The position numbers and the translations under genes are program-made. A stretch of DNA of 64,000 bases. Origin: Imbricaverruca yamaguchii (taxonomy: Eukaryota; Arthropoda; Thecostraca; Neoverrucidae). Below, in pieces: positions 10,537 to 22,952 of the stretch (position 1 is the stretch's first letter; every line of letters starts with the position of its first letter). The notes under the pieces are model-generated. The model was not told the origin of the DNA. It did no database searches and worked only from the letters and a program-made list of their open reading frames with translations. The stretch is from assembly GCA_034440575.1 (NCBI GenBank), contig JAOTOL010001637.1:3274501-3338500 (forward strand). The letters run 5' to 3'.

Positions 10537-10889
10537 ATCGTTCGCCAGGTGAACTTTGGATGCATTCATTCTGGGAATCGAATTCGCCGATCCCGACTAA
10601 GTTCATCACATTGTTGTGTATTTTGTCATCATAATCCCCTAAGCAAAACTTCTTAAAGTTTAGCATTTTGTTGTGGGGAGATATTTTGGTCCCCCTTCAT
10701 GCCGCTTGGAGGGGGAGGGCCATGGCCCCCGTGTCTCTATCCCCAAGATCCGCTAGAATGTAGGTCCTGTGAGATTTTCAGAGGAAGCATGAAACAAATT
10801 TCACGGCAATCTATGTATGTCTAAAGACTGCCATCAAAACCATTCAGAATATTTTTTCCACTAGGAAAGCGACACAACCACCAGATACC

Positions 10890-11060
10890 GAATGGAAACT
10901 CCGATCGGTCTGGTCAGAATACCATTAGGGCCATTGGGATCACTACACCATCAGGTAAATTCCATTAGGAAACAGTCAAATCATTAGGAACCATTGAAAC
11001 CATAATGACAATCCCAATGGTTCCTAATGATTTCTAATGGAATTTTTTTCTAGGGGGAGC
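10890..11060 (-). repeat. Inverted copy of the CATTAGG minisatellite
   Basis: Diverged units of CCATTAGGAACCATT run opposite to the arrays at 4850 and 9180. They end in an inverted version of the CTAGAAAAAAATTCCATTAG leader seen at 4860. The bases from 10540 to 10890 hold no supported feature. Confidence 0.6.
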
Positions 11061-12145
11061 GCTCGGTGTCGTCTTCTGGCAGGTGAACGTTATTCCGGTT
11101 TAATTGCGTTTGTGGGAGGGAAGGGTGGGAAGTTGGCATGCGGAAACATCGGAAGGAATTGATTGCTTGGATTTTGATTCCATGTAGGTAATCACGCCTC
11201 TAGATCCTGCACTCGTTGGTAGGCAGTGATAATTTATTCCTGAAATATGGTGGAATGTACCACTTTCTGAACACACAATCGACATCCTCCTCCAAGAAGT
11301 ATCGACATCCTGCTCCATGGAACCTACACTATCAGCTCGAATTTGAGTCTGAGGCATCAAAATCATTTTAAATGGCATTAATTCCATGACAAGTTTCGCA
11401 TCCTGTGCTCGTTTCGACATCTCAGAGCTAACCAAAAACCATTATTTTAACCCTGTTAGTCGGTGACTACTTGCCAACTTAGGTCAAGGCAGGTCTTCTC
11501 TACCTGAAACTTTTCCCGCATTGGTCAATGCGAGTTGTCTGTCAAGGTTGGTTTGCACATGATGGAGCGAATTATGCACAGCATTATACATTCAGAGCGG
11601 AACAGTATCCTACTTTGTATAGACGCTGCCCAGGCCCAATCAAAGGTATACCGAACTCCACACCTGAGTACACTGGCGGATCTAGCCCACCGGTTTCGGG
11701 GGGGGGGAGAACTTTCGGATTTTGGCGTGAGCCCTCCCCCCCAATGGTGTACCTATGATTTCCATGAGGATGTTGTTAATGCGAAATCTTTGCTTGGAAT
11801 AACAGCAAGCAAGTTGAGCTCAGTCTCATTAGGGTGGTGCAACTCTGGATCTCAGCAGGCAGAGGTTGGGCTGGGGAAAACGTCTGGTGCAGGCGGAAGA
11901 TCGAGACAGGAGAGGTTGGAGGAAGAAGCTACACCTTCAGGAGAAGGTTAAGATTAAGCATCCAGTATGAAAATACGAACAGACACATACCTCAATATGC
12001 ACCTTTGAGTTCACAACATTTTATTCCTAGACATCTTAGTTTGACAATTATCCTTCCACAAAAAGAACAAAAAAGTTTTCCATCCATCAAAATATCACAT
12101 TTGATGATCAATCCATGATTATATCTCCAATTGGAGGTTCGGCTA
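11061..12145. other. No supported gene; possible transposon end near 11672
   Basis: Open frames at 11100-11435 and 11535-11951 have no recognisable domain. A G-rich stretch after CACTGGCGGATCTAGCC at about 11672 looks like a hAT-type terminus, but no partner end or duplication is visible. Confidence 0.35.
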
Positions 12146-12149
12146 GGTC

Positions 12150-14470
12150 AGCACGAGCCCTGGAGTGGGGAGGGGGCGAAATCCACCCACCTCGCCGGTT
12201 TTTCGCACATAACTCCAGATTTTACCGACCGATTTACGCCATTCTTTGCGCACCAGCTCAGAAATGACTGGCGCGTTGTTTGAAGCCAGAAAACGGAAAT
12301 AAATGGGCCGAAATGTTTTCGAGTTAGGAGCCGTTAAAGTAAAACAGAAATTTCCAGCGCCAGACAATCAAAATCGGCGCTGATTAGCTTCCCGTAAATT
12401 GTCAAAAGGGAGGTGTTCTTGGCGACATTGTCGATTTATTTCATGTGTATTGGTATGCTATATGGTTCCAAAGTCATGTTTGGTCAGCTAGGTCAAGTCA
12501 GGTCAGTTCATGACAGGTTACTGGAACCAAACTTGGTCAACTAGAATGTTGACATAAATGCAAATGACCGTCAGGCGATTAATGCCGCTTTGCATGTTAC
12601 TCCATACACATCTTGAAAGCTACTGCTTGTCATTGTGTACCTAAGCATTTCAATACTGCATTCGTGCACTTCAATCCTTTCTTTGTGGAGCCGATTGCGC
12701 CGAGCCGCCCAATGGAGCGGTCGGACAGGCGGCCCGGTTCCGGTAACTAGAGCAAGTAATGACCTGATAAAGTGCTGCTATATAGGTGACTTCAGGTTAA
12801 ATGCCTGGTCTAGCATCTGTATTGCATCATGAGTAATGCCCAAAACAACATTGGTGTCCATTTTGGGGCATTTAAGTACATTCACAGCGATCCATAACAA
12901 TGACAAGCCAATCCACGCAAAACCAGAAAATTAGGCCATTTTACCTCATCTGACCTTGAAAATATTGACCTAAGGTCATGCAATGTGCACACAATAGATT
13001 TCACTACCGTGTCCATCCATCCTGCGAATTTCGTTTCCCCAGCTGTAATACGAGCCGAGATCTTAGGGGGGCGAAAACCGCCCCATCCAGTGCACGTAAT
13101 TTTCTGAGGCCCTCTAGGGAGCGTGTTAGGTTTTGTTCCATTTTTAGTTACTTCTTTAAACATTCCTTTGTATCAAACTTCGAGCCTCTTTTTGTTGTTA
13201 CTTTGCCCACAAACTGAAAAGTAAACAATTGCACGGAAAATGAGTGGTCTTAATCGGTGTCAGTCGCATTCATAAACATTGCATTGGAAAGGTATATTCC
13301 AAGGATTCATAAAACGCCTTCAAGCATGAATTTACCACCAAACCTTCCATGTCAGAACTTGTTGAAAGGATTTTAATTTTAATTTAAAAAAGCAACTAAA
13401 GATGGACCACAACCTACACAAACCTAATCTGTTCTTGCAGAAAATATATTTAATGGGAAAATGTATTTTAAGACGTTTTAACACGCGCTCTGGAGGGCCT
13501 CTGAAAATAACACGCACTGGAGAGGGGCCGATTCCGCCCCTCATAAGATTTCAGTTTCTATGAAGGCTAGAGCAACGAAATTTGCAGGGTGGATGGGCAC
13601 GATGGTGAACTCTATTGTGTGCGAGGTTCATGACCTTAGGTCAGTATCTTCAAGGTCAAATTAGGTGAAAATAGCAAAAAAAAATTGGTTTTGCGTGGCT
13701 TGGCTTGTCATTATTATGGATCGCTGTGATTGTGTTTAAATGCTCCAAAATTAGCATTAATGGTGCTTTGGACATTACTAATGATGCAATACAGATGTCA
13801 CATCCGCCATTTGACCTCAGGTCACCTATATAGGAGCACTTTATTAGGTCATTACCTGCTCCAGTTACCGGAACCGGCTCCCATCACGACTGCTCCGTTG
13901 GGCGACTCGGCACAATCGGCTTCACAAAGAAAGGCGTGAAATACATGAATAAAGTATGGAAACGCTTAGGCACACAATGGCAAACAGTAGATTTCGGGAT
14001 ATGCAGGGAATAACATGTAAAGTGACATCAATCGCATGACAGGCATTTGCATTTATGACACATTTCAATTGACCAAGTTTGGTTCCATTAGCCTGTGATG
14101 AACTTGACCTGACTTGACCTCGGCAACCTAACATGACGTTTAAATTGTATAGCATAACAATATGCATCAAACAAGTCGCTAGTGTTGTCAAGAACACTTC
14201 CCTTTTGACAATATACGGGAGGCGCATCAGCGCCGATTTTTGTGGTCTGGCGCTGCGAGTTGTTTTTACTTTAACGGCCTTCTTAACATGAAAACTTTTC
14301 GGCGGATTTTCATTTTTCTTGCTTTAAGCAATGCGCCGGTCATTTTTAAGCAGGTACGCAAAAAACTGGCACATGTCGGCCGGTACAATATGGAATTATG
14401 TACAAAAAATCGGACGGGTTGGCGGACTTCGCCAACCCCCTCCAGGGCGTGTTTACTTGTCATGAACTTG
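12150..14470. mobile_element. Large foldback element with about 1 kb arms
   Basis: Left arm 12150-13120 and right arm 13480-14470 are imperfect reverse complements over essentially their full length, around a spacer of about 350 bp. Paired landmarks include GGAGTGGGGAGGGGGCG with the inverse of CCCCCTCCAGGGCG, AATCGGCGCTGAT (both arms), ACCAAACTTGGTCAA (both arms) and CACCTATATAG with its inverse. No transposase is visible. Open frames at 12143-12367, 13922-14227 and 14240-14476 are on opposite strands of the same repeat and look incidental. Confidence 0.85.
12490..12505 (+). promoter_or_regulatory. AGGTCA direct repeat with 4 bp spacing (DR4-like)
   Basis: AGGTCAAGTCAGGTCA contains two nuclear-receptor half sites spaced by four bases. 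The mirror copy lies in the right arm at 14105-14120. Arms also carry TGACCTAAGGTCA (12966-12978) and TGACCTTAGGTCA (13631-13643). Binding is not shown by sequence alone. Confidence 0.35.
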
Positions 14471-14825
14471 ACTTGACTTGACCTCGGTGACTTGACATGA
14501 CTTTGAAACAATGTAGCATGACAATGTACATCAAACAAGTCGCTAGTTTTGCCAAGCACACTTCTTTTTTGCTAATATACGGGAAGCACATCACCGCCGA
14601 TATTTGTGGTCTGGCGCTGAGGAAAATAATGTAATTTAGCGACCCGTAACTCGAAAAATGTTCGGTCCATTTTCCTTTTTCGTACTTTAAGCAACACGCC
14701 GTTCATTTATTAGCAGGTACACAAACAATGGCGTATATTTTCCGGCAAAATCTGAAGTCATCTACGAAAAACCGGAGGGGTGGTCGGATTTCGCCCCCCC
14801 CCCCCTCCAGGGCGCGTGTTAAAGA
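14465..14825 (+). mobile_element. Third, partial arm of the foldback element
   Basis: This is a direct partial repeat of 14100-14470: it shares CAAACAAGTCGCTAGT, ATATACGGGA, GGTCTGGCGCTG, the AAGCAA...GCCG region and the C-rich end CCCCCTCCAGGGCGCGTGTT. It is more diverged than the right arm, so it looks like an older tandem terminus or a second nested copy. Confidence 0.8.
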
Positions 14826-14829
14826 ATTT

Positions 14830-15350
14830 GTTTAACCGAAAAGAAAAACCTAACCACACCTAATCCAACCAGGCTGAATCAAACCTAACCCTATATGCTT
14901 GCTTAATGGAGGTAAAATGTGCAAAACTTGTTTTGTGGACACCTTAAGTGTCACTAATGGCTACGTGGTGTGCCCTAGATTCCAAGATATAGTACCAAAT
15001 GTCCGTGAGACGTCATCCGCTGTTCACCAATGTTGATAGGGAGAAAGAATAGAACGCCAGTGCAAATTATCCCGTAAACGAACATTTTTAAGTGGACAAA
15101 GGCTGCAGGGGGTCATTGTGAGTTCACCGATCTATGCTTTTGCACAATTCAGATTGTTCTTCATTGAGTTGAGTTTTTCCCCTTAGACATTCTTCACACA
15201 TTCATATTTTCATGGCAGGTTACTTGAATGTGAAGGTGAGAAAGAGTTTGCTTTTATTAAGATTACCAGGTATAGCCATACTTAGTAAGTATTCGCCCAC
15301 AGACGTTTCTAAGGCAGTGTTCGCCTTACAAGGCTGCTAGTAAGAACGAA
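14830..15350. other. No supported gene
   Basis: About 520 bases of mixed composition beginning with ACCTAACC-type T-poor sequence; no repeat or coding signal is clear. Confidence 0.4.
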
Positions 15351-15352
15351 CC

Positions 15353-17450
15353 CTATTTGCCGGCCCATGACGACATAATTATCATGATTATTGTTGGAGA
15401 GGATGAGAAAAGGAAAGACGGGTGATCGCTGGTTGAAGATGCTTTGATCCGGTCTGTGGGAGACCAAGATTGGCAACCTGACAGAATGGGGAAAATAAAA
15501 ACGCTATAAATAATAACACATGGTATTGTGTTCGTCCTCAGGGACTTATAAGTCACCTCAAATATTTGTGTAGACACATCGTGCACTTTAGAGAATATTT
15601 GCCACTTGACACGAAATGCTACAACTGCATCACGTGACACGCGGTTGAAATTGAAAGAAAGCGCATATCTTGTGGATCAACAAAACAGTGCAAAATAGCT
15701 GATAGGTGACAACACGGCACCTCATAAAGTCGTAACGTGTTCAGACTTAGGAGCCGCAAGGGCCCATCCTGAATTCATTTCGATGACTAGCTCTCTTCTT
15801 CCCACGTTTTCTGGTGGCTAAGAAATCATGATAACCGCTTAGCTTTATCGGACCTCATCTCTGATTAAATAACAACGCTTTCAGATTGGCTACCGAAGTG
15901 AGATTCCAGACAATTTTTTTGCTTAGGGCTCGATACGTGTTTGCGATCCCGACTTAAAAAAAACGTTTTGTTACCTTTTTGTACACCGACGATCATTTGT
16001 AAGCATTTAGTGCCCTTTCTTTTCGTTCCTTTTCTAGGACCATGTCGATTTTTGAGGGACCTAGCCTGTTTTTGAGGCCCCATGCTGTAGCAAACCCCGA
16101 TGTGCCTTGAAGGACCGTTGTGTCTTGATTGTTAGCTCCTGTGTGTATATTTAGAGCAGGAGAGTGCCTTAAGGCAGTGCTACTTTTTCCAGACTCGGAA
16201 AGCTTTGAAGCGCCCGGTGCATTTTCGTCCTCCAGTTATGCTCATTGAGTCCCGCTATGTTTATTTCCCGTTCCTTGCTCATATTTGTTGGACTCCAGCA
16301 CGATTTTAGGGGCCCCGGTATAATTTCTTTGGATCCCGTCTCGATGTTTCGGGTCGCGTGGTTCCGGGAGAATCCGACGTCAGTTTTATGGACAGTTTTT
16401 GGTGACTGATTCTGAATTATGTGAAGCCCGAGCCATGACCTTATTTTTCGTGCCTCGGCCACATTCCTTTATGTTTGCGTCCCGCCGGGATTTGTCGAGC
16501 TCCGGAATATTTTTCGGTGCCGTATGCGATTTGTTAAGGCATCTCGTGGTATGTTTGGACTAAGGGGCGATTTTTCTGGCTCGAACATATATTTTTCGGA
16601 ACCTCTCTTTATTTTGTATGCTCCTGGCTTGATTCTTGTCGGGATGTGATGCGACTTTGGGACTACGCTTTGCTTATTTGGGGACATTGATGCATATTTT
16701 TTGTGAGCCCCGATAAAATTATTGATGCCTCGACCAGAACTTACACGACTACCGACTGGAATTTTGGGTCCCATGCGCGACATTTGGGGGGGGGGTGTTG
16801 GGGCCAGTTCACAGGTCGCGTTGTGATAATCTGACCCCAGGTCCAGACTAATCGTAGCATTCCCCGGCGCAAGTTTTCGAGTCCGAAGCAAATTTTTTTG
16901 GTGTCCGCTGTACGTATTTATAACCCCTAATTATGGTGGCCCCGACGCGAATGTATCTTGCCCTGGAACCATTTTTGTTGACCCCGGCGCGATTCTTGGG
17001 TTCTTGGGAGCTCGCCTCGTTAGGACGAAGGGAGAGTTTCCTCTTTAGCATGCCATTGCGGCTGTTCAACGAGTTTTTTTTTCAGACGATGGCACCCTTC
17101 AGAGTAGAAGGGCCCTCAGGATAATTTTCTTTCGTGACCTCTTCTGAATTGTCCGGTGCTCGGGTGAACTCGGTAGACTCCCTTTGTGATTTATTTAGGT
17201 CGACTTCTGTTTTTGTAGGCCTCCTGCGCGATATCTGTGAGCCCCGGCGCGATTCTTCGGGTTCCCGACGCATCTTTTTTCCGTGTTCCAACGCACGTCC
17301 TTCCGGGGCCCGACGCCTTTTTGGGATCTTTGACGCAATGTTTGTGGCATTCTCGCACTTGAAGTTGATGTAGTAAGGTGTAGACTTCATTATTGTATCT
17401 ATGCTACCATAATACATTATGGAAATAAGTATGCTATGGGCTACACCCAA
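15353..17450 (+). repeat. Degenerate GC-rich about 35 bp array with flank, locus A
   Basis: From about 15880 to 17370 the sequence is a series of diverged units resembling CCCCGGCGCGATTTTTGGGG, with clause-like ends such as TTTTTGAGGCCCC. The left flank (15415-15480, GACGGGTGATCGCTGG) is shared with 21850-21930, so the two loci are copies of one larger repeat. Open frames here on both strands are by-products of the array. Confidence 0.7.
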
Positions 17451-17870
17451 AGTTAGTCATACTTAGTAGCGTGCGGTCTATTGGCTTCGGGGTGATATCA
17501 TGCCGAGTTGTGTTGAGGTTCGCGTGATGTTTTTTAGTTCATTCGATGGTACCTCTGGGTGACCGTTTTCAGCTACGATAGTTTCAAATCAAGTCGGCTC
17601 ATTTACGTCCGCTGGCAACGCTAGGTCGTCACTCTGACCTTAGCTGAACCCTCTATAACCTACGACTTCTTCGACTTCAGATGGCCGCTCTTCTACTTCA
17701 GACAGTCCCTAGTCACGACGCTACCCCGGATAGCATGATTGAACCATTGAATGCACTGAGTGCATAGTATGGGATGAATTTTTCGAGAATTGGATTCTGA
17801 TTTAGCCAGGTGCAGACTCAGAAATTTTCACACGGCGGCCATGTCCGAAGGACACCACTTCGAAAACGCA
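17451..17870. other. No supported gene
   Basis: About 420 bases of single-copy-looking sequence between two repeat arrays. No motif is recognised. Confidence 0.4.
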
Positions 17871-18600
17871 GAAAGAGAGAGAGAGAAAGAGAGAGAGAGA
17901 GAGGGGAGATAGATAGATAGAGAGAAAGAGAGATACAGGGATACAGAGATCCAAGGATGCAGATACACAGAGATGCAGAGACGCAGAGAGACTTAGATAC
18001 AGATATGGATGCAGAGAGGCTTAGATACAGATATGGATGCAGAGATGCAGAGATGCAGAGATACAGAGATGCAGAGATACAGAGATCAAGAGATCAAGAG
18101 ATCAAGAGATCAAGAGATCAAGAGATCAAGAGATCAAGAGATCAAGATATACAGAGATACAGAGATCAAGAGATACAGAGATGAAGATATACAGATATGA
18201 AGAGATACAGAGATGAAGAGATACGGAGATGAAGAGATACAGAGATCAAGAGATACAGAGATCAAGAGATACAGAGATCAAGAGATACAGAGATCAATAT
18301 ATGCAGAGATCGAGAGCTACAAAGATCAAGAGATACAAAGATCAAGAGCTGCAAAGATCAAGAGATGTAAAGATGAAGAGATACAAGGATCAAGAAATAC
18401 AAAGATCAAGAGATGCATAGGTAAAAAGATACAGAGATCAAGAGATGCATAGATCAAGAGATCAAACGAAACAGATATCACGAGATCAAGATTGATGCAG
18501 AGAGGTTCAGAGAGATCAAGATATCTAGAGAGGTCGAGAGATCTAGAGAGATCAAGAGATGAAAAGAGTGAGGGAGAAGGCAGAGAGGGAGAGGAATATA
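17871..18600 (+). repeat. AGAGAT / AGAGATCA / AGAGATACAG microsatellite-minisatellite tract
   Basis: A (GA)n start grades into GATA units, then 8 bp AGAGATCA units and 12-18 bp AGAGATACAGAGATCA units. Reading through it gives RDQEIQRSRD-type peptides in several frames, which are not genes. Confidence 0.95.
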
Positions 18601-18634
18601 TGGATATAGATATAGATGGGTGGGGCTCATAAGA

Positions 18635-19345
18635 CCTACTATCAGAAGATCTATTTTCAGAAGATCTGTGTTCAGAATATCTATTTTCAGAAGATCTACT
18701 TTCAGAAGGTGTATGTTCACAAGACCTACGTGGAGGAGGAAATGTTCACAAGATCTACTCCCAGGACTGAATTGTTCAGAGGATCTACTCGAAGACGAAA
18801 GTGTTCACAGGATCTACTTTCAGGATGATTTTTTCACAAGATCTCCTCTCAGGTCGGAATGTTCAGACGATCTACAAATAGGCCTCAAGTGTTCGGAAGA
18901 TCTACTCCCGAATGCAAATGTTCAGAGGATCTACTGAAAGCTGGAAATATTTGCAAGATCTACTCTCGGGACTGGTTTGTTCAGAAGATCTACTCGAAGA
19001 CGAAAGTGTTCACAGGATCTACTTTCAGAATAACTTTTTTTTTTCACATGATCTTCTCTCAGGTCGAAATGTTCAGACGATCTACAAATAGGTCTCAGTT
19101 GTTCAGAAGATCTACTGCTGGAAATGTTCAGAAGATCTCCTGGAAATGTCAGAGGATCTACTCGGAGGATGGAAATGTTCACAAAATCTACTCTTGGGAC
19201 TGAATGTCGAGAGGATCTACTCTAGGCCCGGAATGTTCAGAATATCTACTCTCGATTCTGATTGTTCAGAGGATCTATTCGGAGAAAGTGTTCACAAGAT
19301 CTACTCGGAGAAAATGTTCACAAGGTCTACTCTCTATATTAATTT
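18635..19345 (+). repeat. AGATCT-containing 30-38 bp minisatellite
   Basis: About twenty units of the form GAAATGTTCAGAAGATCTACT plus a variable 8-16 bp tail. Nearly every unit keeps AGATCTACT or GGATCTACT. There is no coding signal. The array abuts the AGAGAT tract at about 18600. Confidence 0.9.
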
Positions 19346-19399
19346 CCAAGAAGCGTAAGTTCAGTTAGCTATCGCTAGGTAGCAGCACAGCCTAGGTAT

Positions 19400-19785
19400 T
19401 GTCGCAAGGGAAAGGCAGTGGATGTCATGAGATGGAACGTGGAAGCATAGGTGACACTATTTATCGCTAGATGGCAGGATGATACCATTGAACAAGCGCT
19501 CGTTGTGTGTCGGCGTTGTTGGCGGATCGTCACGCGCGTGCGGTGCTGACAGCATCACAATCTCCATGCTCAAGGTGCTTTTGCTGTTGTTGGACCACAA
19601 CTACTGCATGCCGATTAATAGTAGCATTGTGAACCGTGACCTCCCGTCATCACGAGTCCAGCATTACCTGTGCACGTAAAACGAGCGGCACTGACTGGGA
19701 GGTAAATTTGGGGGTGTGACAGGAATATTGGTGACCCTAGAGCGATTGTTTGTGGTTCAAATGCGATTATCTGTGAGCACGGATA
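19400..19785. other. No supported gene
   Basis: Bases between two minisatellites. The open frame at 19479-19679 has no recognised domain. Confidence 0.35.
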
Positions 19786-19787
19786 CA

Positions 19788-19965
19788 ACTTACATTTGCG
19801 CTTACGCACATTTGCGCATACGTACTTTTGCACTTACGTACACTTCCGCATACGTGCATTTGCAATAGGTGAATCTGCATTTACGTACAATTGCCATACG
19901 TACATCTGAGCTTACGTGCATTTGGTTACGTACATCTGCGATACGTACACTTGTCCTAGAATCAG
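19788..19965 (+). repeat. Short TTACGTACATTTGCGC minisatellite
   Basis: About ten 16-20 bp units built on CATTTGCGCTTACGTA. This is the same unit as the long array at 29370-30760. The remainder to 20540 shows no supported feature. Confidence 0.85.
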
Positions 19966-20689
19966 ATATGCCCCCACAAGAGAAGGCCCTATAAGAGGAG
20001 GTACCCCTCCCCCTTTGAAGGAAAGGCGCTCCTCTGGGAAGACCCGACTGCACCCCTGTCTCAAATATTCTAGCCAGGGGCGCCACTCCATGAGGAAAAT
20101 GCGCCCCTGCGGGAATGCTCACGTGCACCCATCAATTCTTGTTTTCAACCGTTGGTCCCCTGAAAAGCTAAGTGGTTCCCTTCTGGACGTGTGCCACCAT
20201 AATAATTCATCGATACATCCATTCCTTGGGGATAAGATGGACTGATATTCAGCTATTGTATGCTTACTGATAAGTTTCTACCTTGATACAATATTTACCA
20301 TCACCACTACATGATGACCTTTCTTCGGCAAACAGAAAATAATCCAAAAAATACTGTACACATTTTATATTCGTTTGTAACCCTACACGCAACAAAAAAG
20401 AAGAGAATTGAATTCATCGTACCAATCCTCACCGCCATGGTTCTTCTATTATGACATGCCATGAAATGTATTCAAAATATGTTACAAAAGTCGAAATGGG
20501 GCAGCACAAATTTTTGTTCAGGGCACCAAATATCCCGTCGGGGGATATAAATAATCATAGCAGTGCCTTCAGTCACTGGAAACCCAACAACATCTCGGGA
20601 TCGTCCAAAACGTAGCGAGTCCAGGAGAAAAGTTACACAGTTACAGCTCATAATTACAGCGCTGGATAGAGCTGATGCAGATGCGCTGG

Positions 20690-20900
20690 AGTCTTATATT
20701 AGCGTACTAGGAGCCCAAACACACCGAGGCCAAAACGTACCCGGGCCCTCAAACCGCACCGGAGCTGCAGACGTCATGAGAACCCAAAGAACACCGGGGC
20801 CCGCAAAGTTACATCATCATCAAAAATACGCCGAGACAGTAAATAAACACACCGGGCCTTCGAAAACGCGCCGGTCCATCGGTCACCGATCATGTCTCTC
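20690..20900 (-). repeat. GC-rich about 35 bp array, inverted fragment
   Basis: Units such as AACACACCGGGGCCCGCAAA are the reverse complement of the array type at 15880-17370. The plus-strand open frame at 20563-20916 is therefore probably repeat-derived. From 20920 to 21780 I see no gene, only short CAGCGACAGCGAC repeats near 21030-21075. Confidence 0.55.
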
Positions 20901-21789
20901 TGTACCTTATCTCTAGCCCGAAACCCAGGTCAAATCTCATAATTTCCATCTGCCATTAGCCAGTCTTGATGTCCAAAGTTTCCCCGAAACCCAGTGTACT
21001 GCTGATTGGACCCGGGCGACCAAGGTATCAGCGACAGCGACAAAGACAGTAAGGTGTGGGTTGTCAGCGACAGCGACGGATAGACAGCTTCAGGAAGGGA
21101 ACGCTATGGGAAAAGATAATTTGTGCCTGACATCGCGTTTCGATGTGAGAGCTCTATAGACTCTATAGATCGCATATCTGACAAGAGACGTTTTGCTGAC
21201 CATATACCAATTGGAAATGGCAACGAATTGAAATCTTGAGGTAAAATATAAGATTGTTGTAATTTTAGCACATGCTTACGATTTCGAAATAGCGACCATT
21301 TGGGTCAAGTTTATCAAAACACCAGAATTATGTGCTTCTGAATCTGATGCCACTCCCTATGTAGGTGGCGCATCTGTACACAATAGCTGATGTGGAGACC
21401 TGCTCTATTATTCTTTAATTACAACTAAATATGCTGCAAGTCATCATAGGCGTAGGAACGTATCTAAAAGTGGAAGGGCCAGAGTCAACAGCAGGGTGGC
21501 ATCCAGGAATCTCGCGAAATACCGCGATTGAGCACTTTTGGATAGATAACCCGAGAATTTCCAAAGCGAACACACGACTTTCGCCGTTAAGGGGGTGGGG
21601 GTAAGCGACTAACAGCAGCATGTGATACTGAAAAAGGACTATCGTCACAATATAAGTACTTTCTAATTCACACTTCTTGCTAGACTTGGAACTCTTTTCA
21701 CGACTGATGGCTTATTTTGTTATAATATGTTTATCTCCCTGGTGCGAGTTAAACCATTAGTATTGCTGTTCAATCAAAAGTTTTTCAAC

Positions 21790-22950
21790 TTCCGCTAAGT
21801 GCATGTATGTGGGAGGAGGCATAAATGGAAAGGATTAAAAGCAGAATAGACGGGTGATCGCTGGCTGAACATTCTCTATTCGGTATCTGGCAGACAAATA
21901 TTGGCAGGCTGACATAACTGAATAGTGTTCGTGTATATTTTGAAAAAATGTGTATGTTCCTGAAGGCCCCGCCACTTTTTACCAGAGTCGGTACGCTTTT
22001 GAGGGCCACGTGCATTTTTGTTCTCCAGTTATGGTCTTAGGATCCCCCTGTGCTTATTTGGGGTTTCTCGCTCACATTTTGTGAGATCCTAGGACGATAT
22101 TGGGGGCTTCAGTCCTGGAGTCCCCCTGCAACATTTCAGGTCCAGGCGCATGGTTCCGAGGGAATCCGACGCCAGTTCTCTAGGCTCGACACAATTTTTG
22201 TTGACTTTTCCTGAATTATGCAAAGTCCGAGCCACGGCCTGATTTTTCGGGCCAGCGTCGATATATTTATGTGTATGGGGGAGGGGGGGGACTCACGCGG
22301 CGATTTCTAAGCTCCGGTGCGTTTTTAGATGCCGTAGGCGATATGTTAAAGCATCTGGTGGCATGTTTGAGCTAAGGAGCGATTTTCCTGGCTCGGACAT
22401 TAATTTTTCAGACTCTATTTTGAAGGGATCCGGCTTGATCTTTGTCGGGTTTTGATGTAATCGTGGGGCCACGCTGTGGGACTGCCGACGCAACCTTTTT
22501 GGGGCCCTGAGGGGAATTTTTGATGCTCCGACCAGGATACATATTACTAGCGACATGAATTTTTTGTCCAAAGCGCGCCAAAGCGCGATATGTTTTTGAG
22601 GGGGATTTGGCGCTAGTTCTTGATTCGCATTGTACTTATCCTGGCCCCAGTGTTAATTTGGCTCTCCTGGCACAAATTGTCTGGTTCGGTGCAAGCCTTT
22701 TGGCACAAGAGCGGTCCCCATCGTGATTTTCAAAGACCACAGTGCGTCGTTTTCTCCTCCCAGCGTGGTTTTCAGGGGCCCCGATCAAACTTTCTGTGCA
22801 CCCAGTGCGATTATCAGAGGCCACGGCTGGACGTTCTTGGACCCAGTGTGATTTCGAGGGCCCGAAGAGTCTTTCGGGTCCAGCGTCATTTTCGGAGCCA
22901 CGGAGAAACGTTTTGGCCATCAGCGGTATTCATAGAGTCTCAATCACACC
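21790..22950 (+). repeat. Degenerate GC-rich about 35 bp array with flank, locus B
   Basis: The flank at 21850-21930 and the array from about 21965 to 22945 match locus A in order and unit type. The array is interrupted by the TTAA element at 22953 and seems to resume at 23825-24030. Confidence 0.7.
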
Positions 22951-22952
22951 TT

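Noticed and set aside
11672..11760. hAT-type terminus CACTGGCGGATCTAGCC with G tract
   Set aside because: It starts with CACTGG rather than CAGTGG, and neither a partner end nor an 8 bp duplication was found.
17957..18452. Open frames encoding RDQEIQRSRD-type repeats
   Set aside because: They are translations of the AGAGATCA/AGAGATACAG tract, open in several frames at once; no start context or non-repeat domain.
20075..20110. Small CAGGGGCG ... CGCCCCTG foldback as a hAT derivative
   Set aside because: Arms are only 8 bp, and no duplication or wider similarity to the hAT ends is visible.
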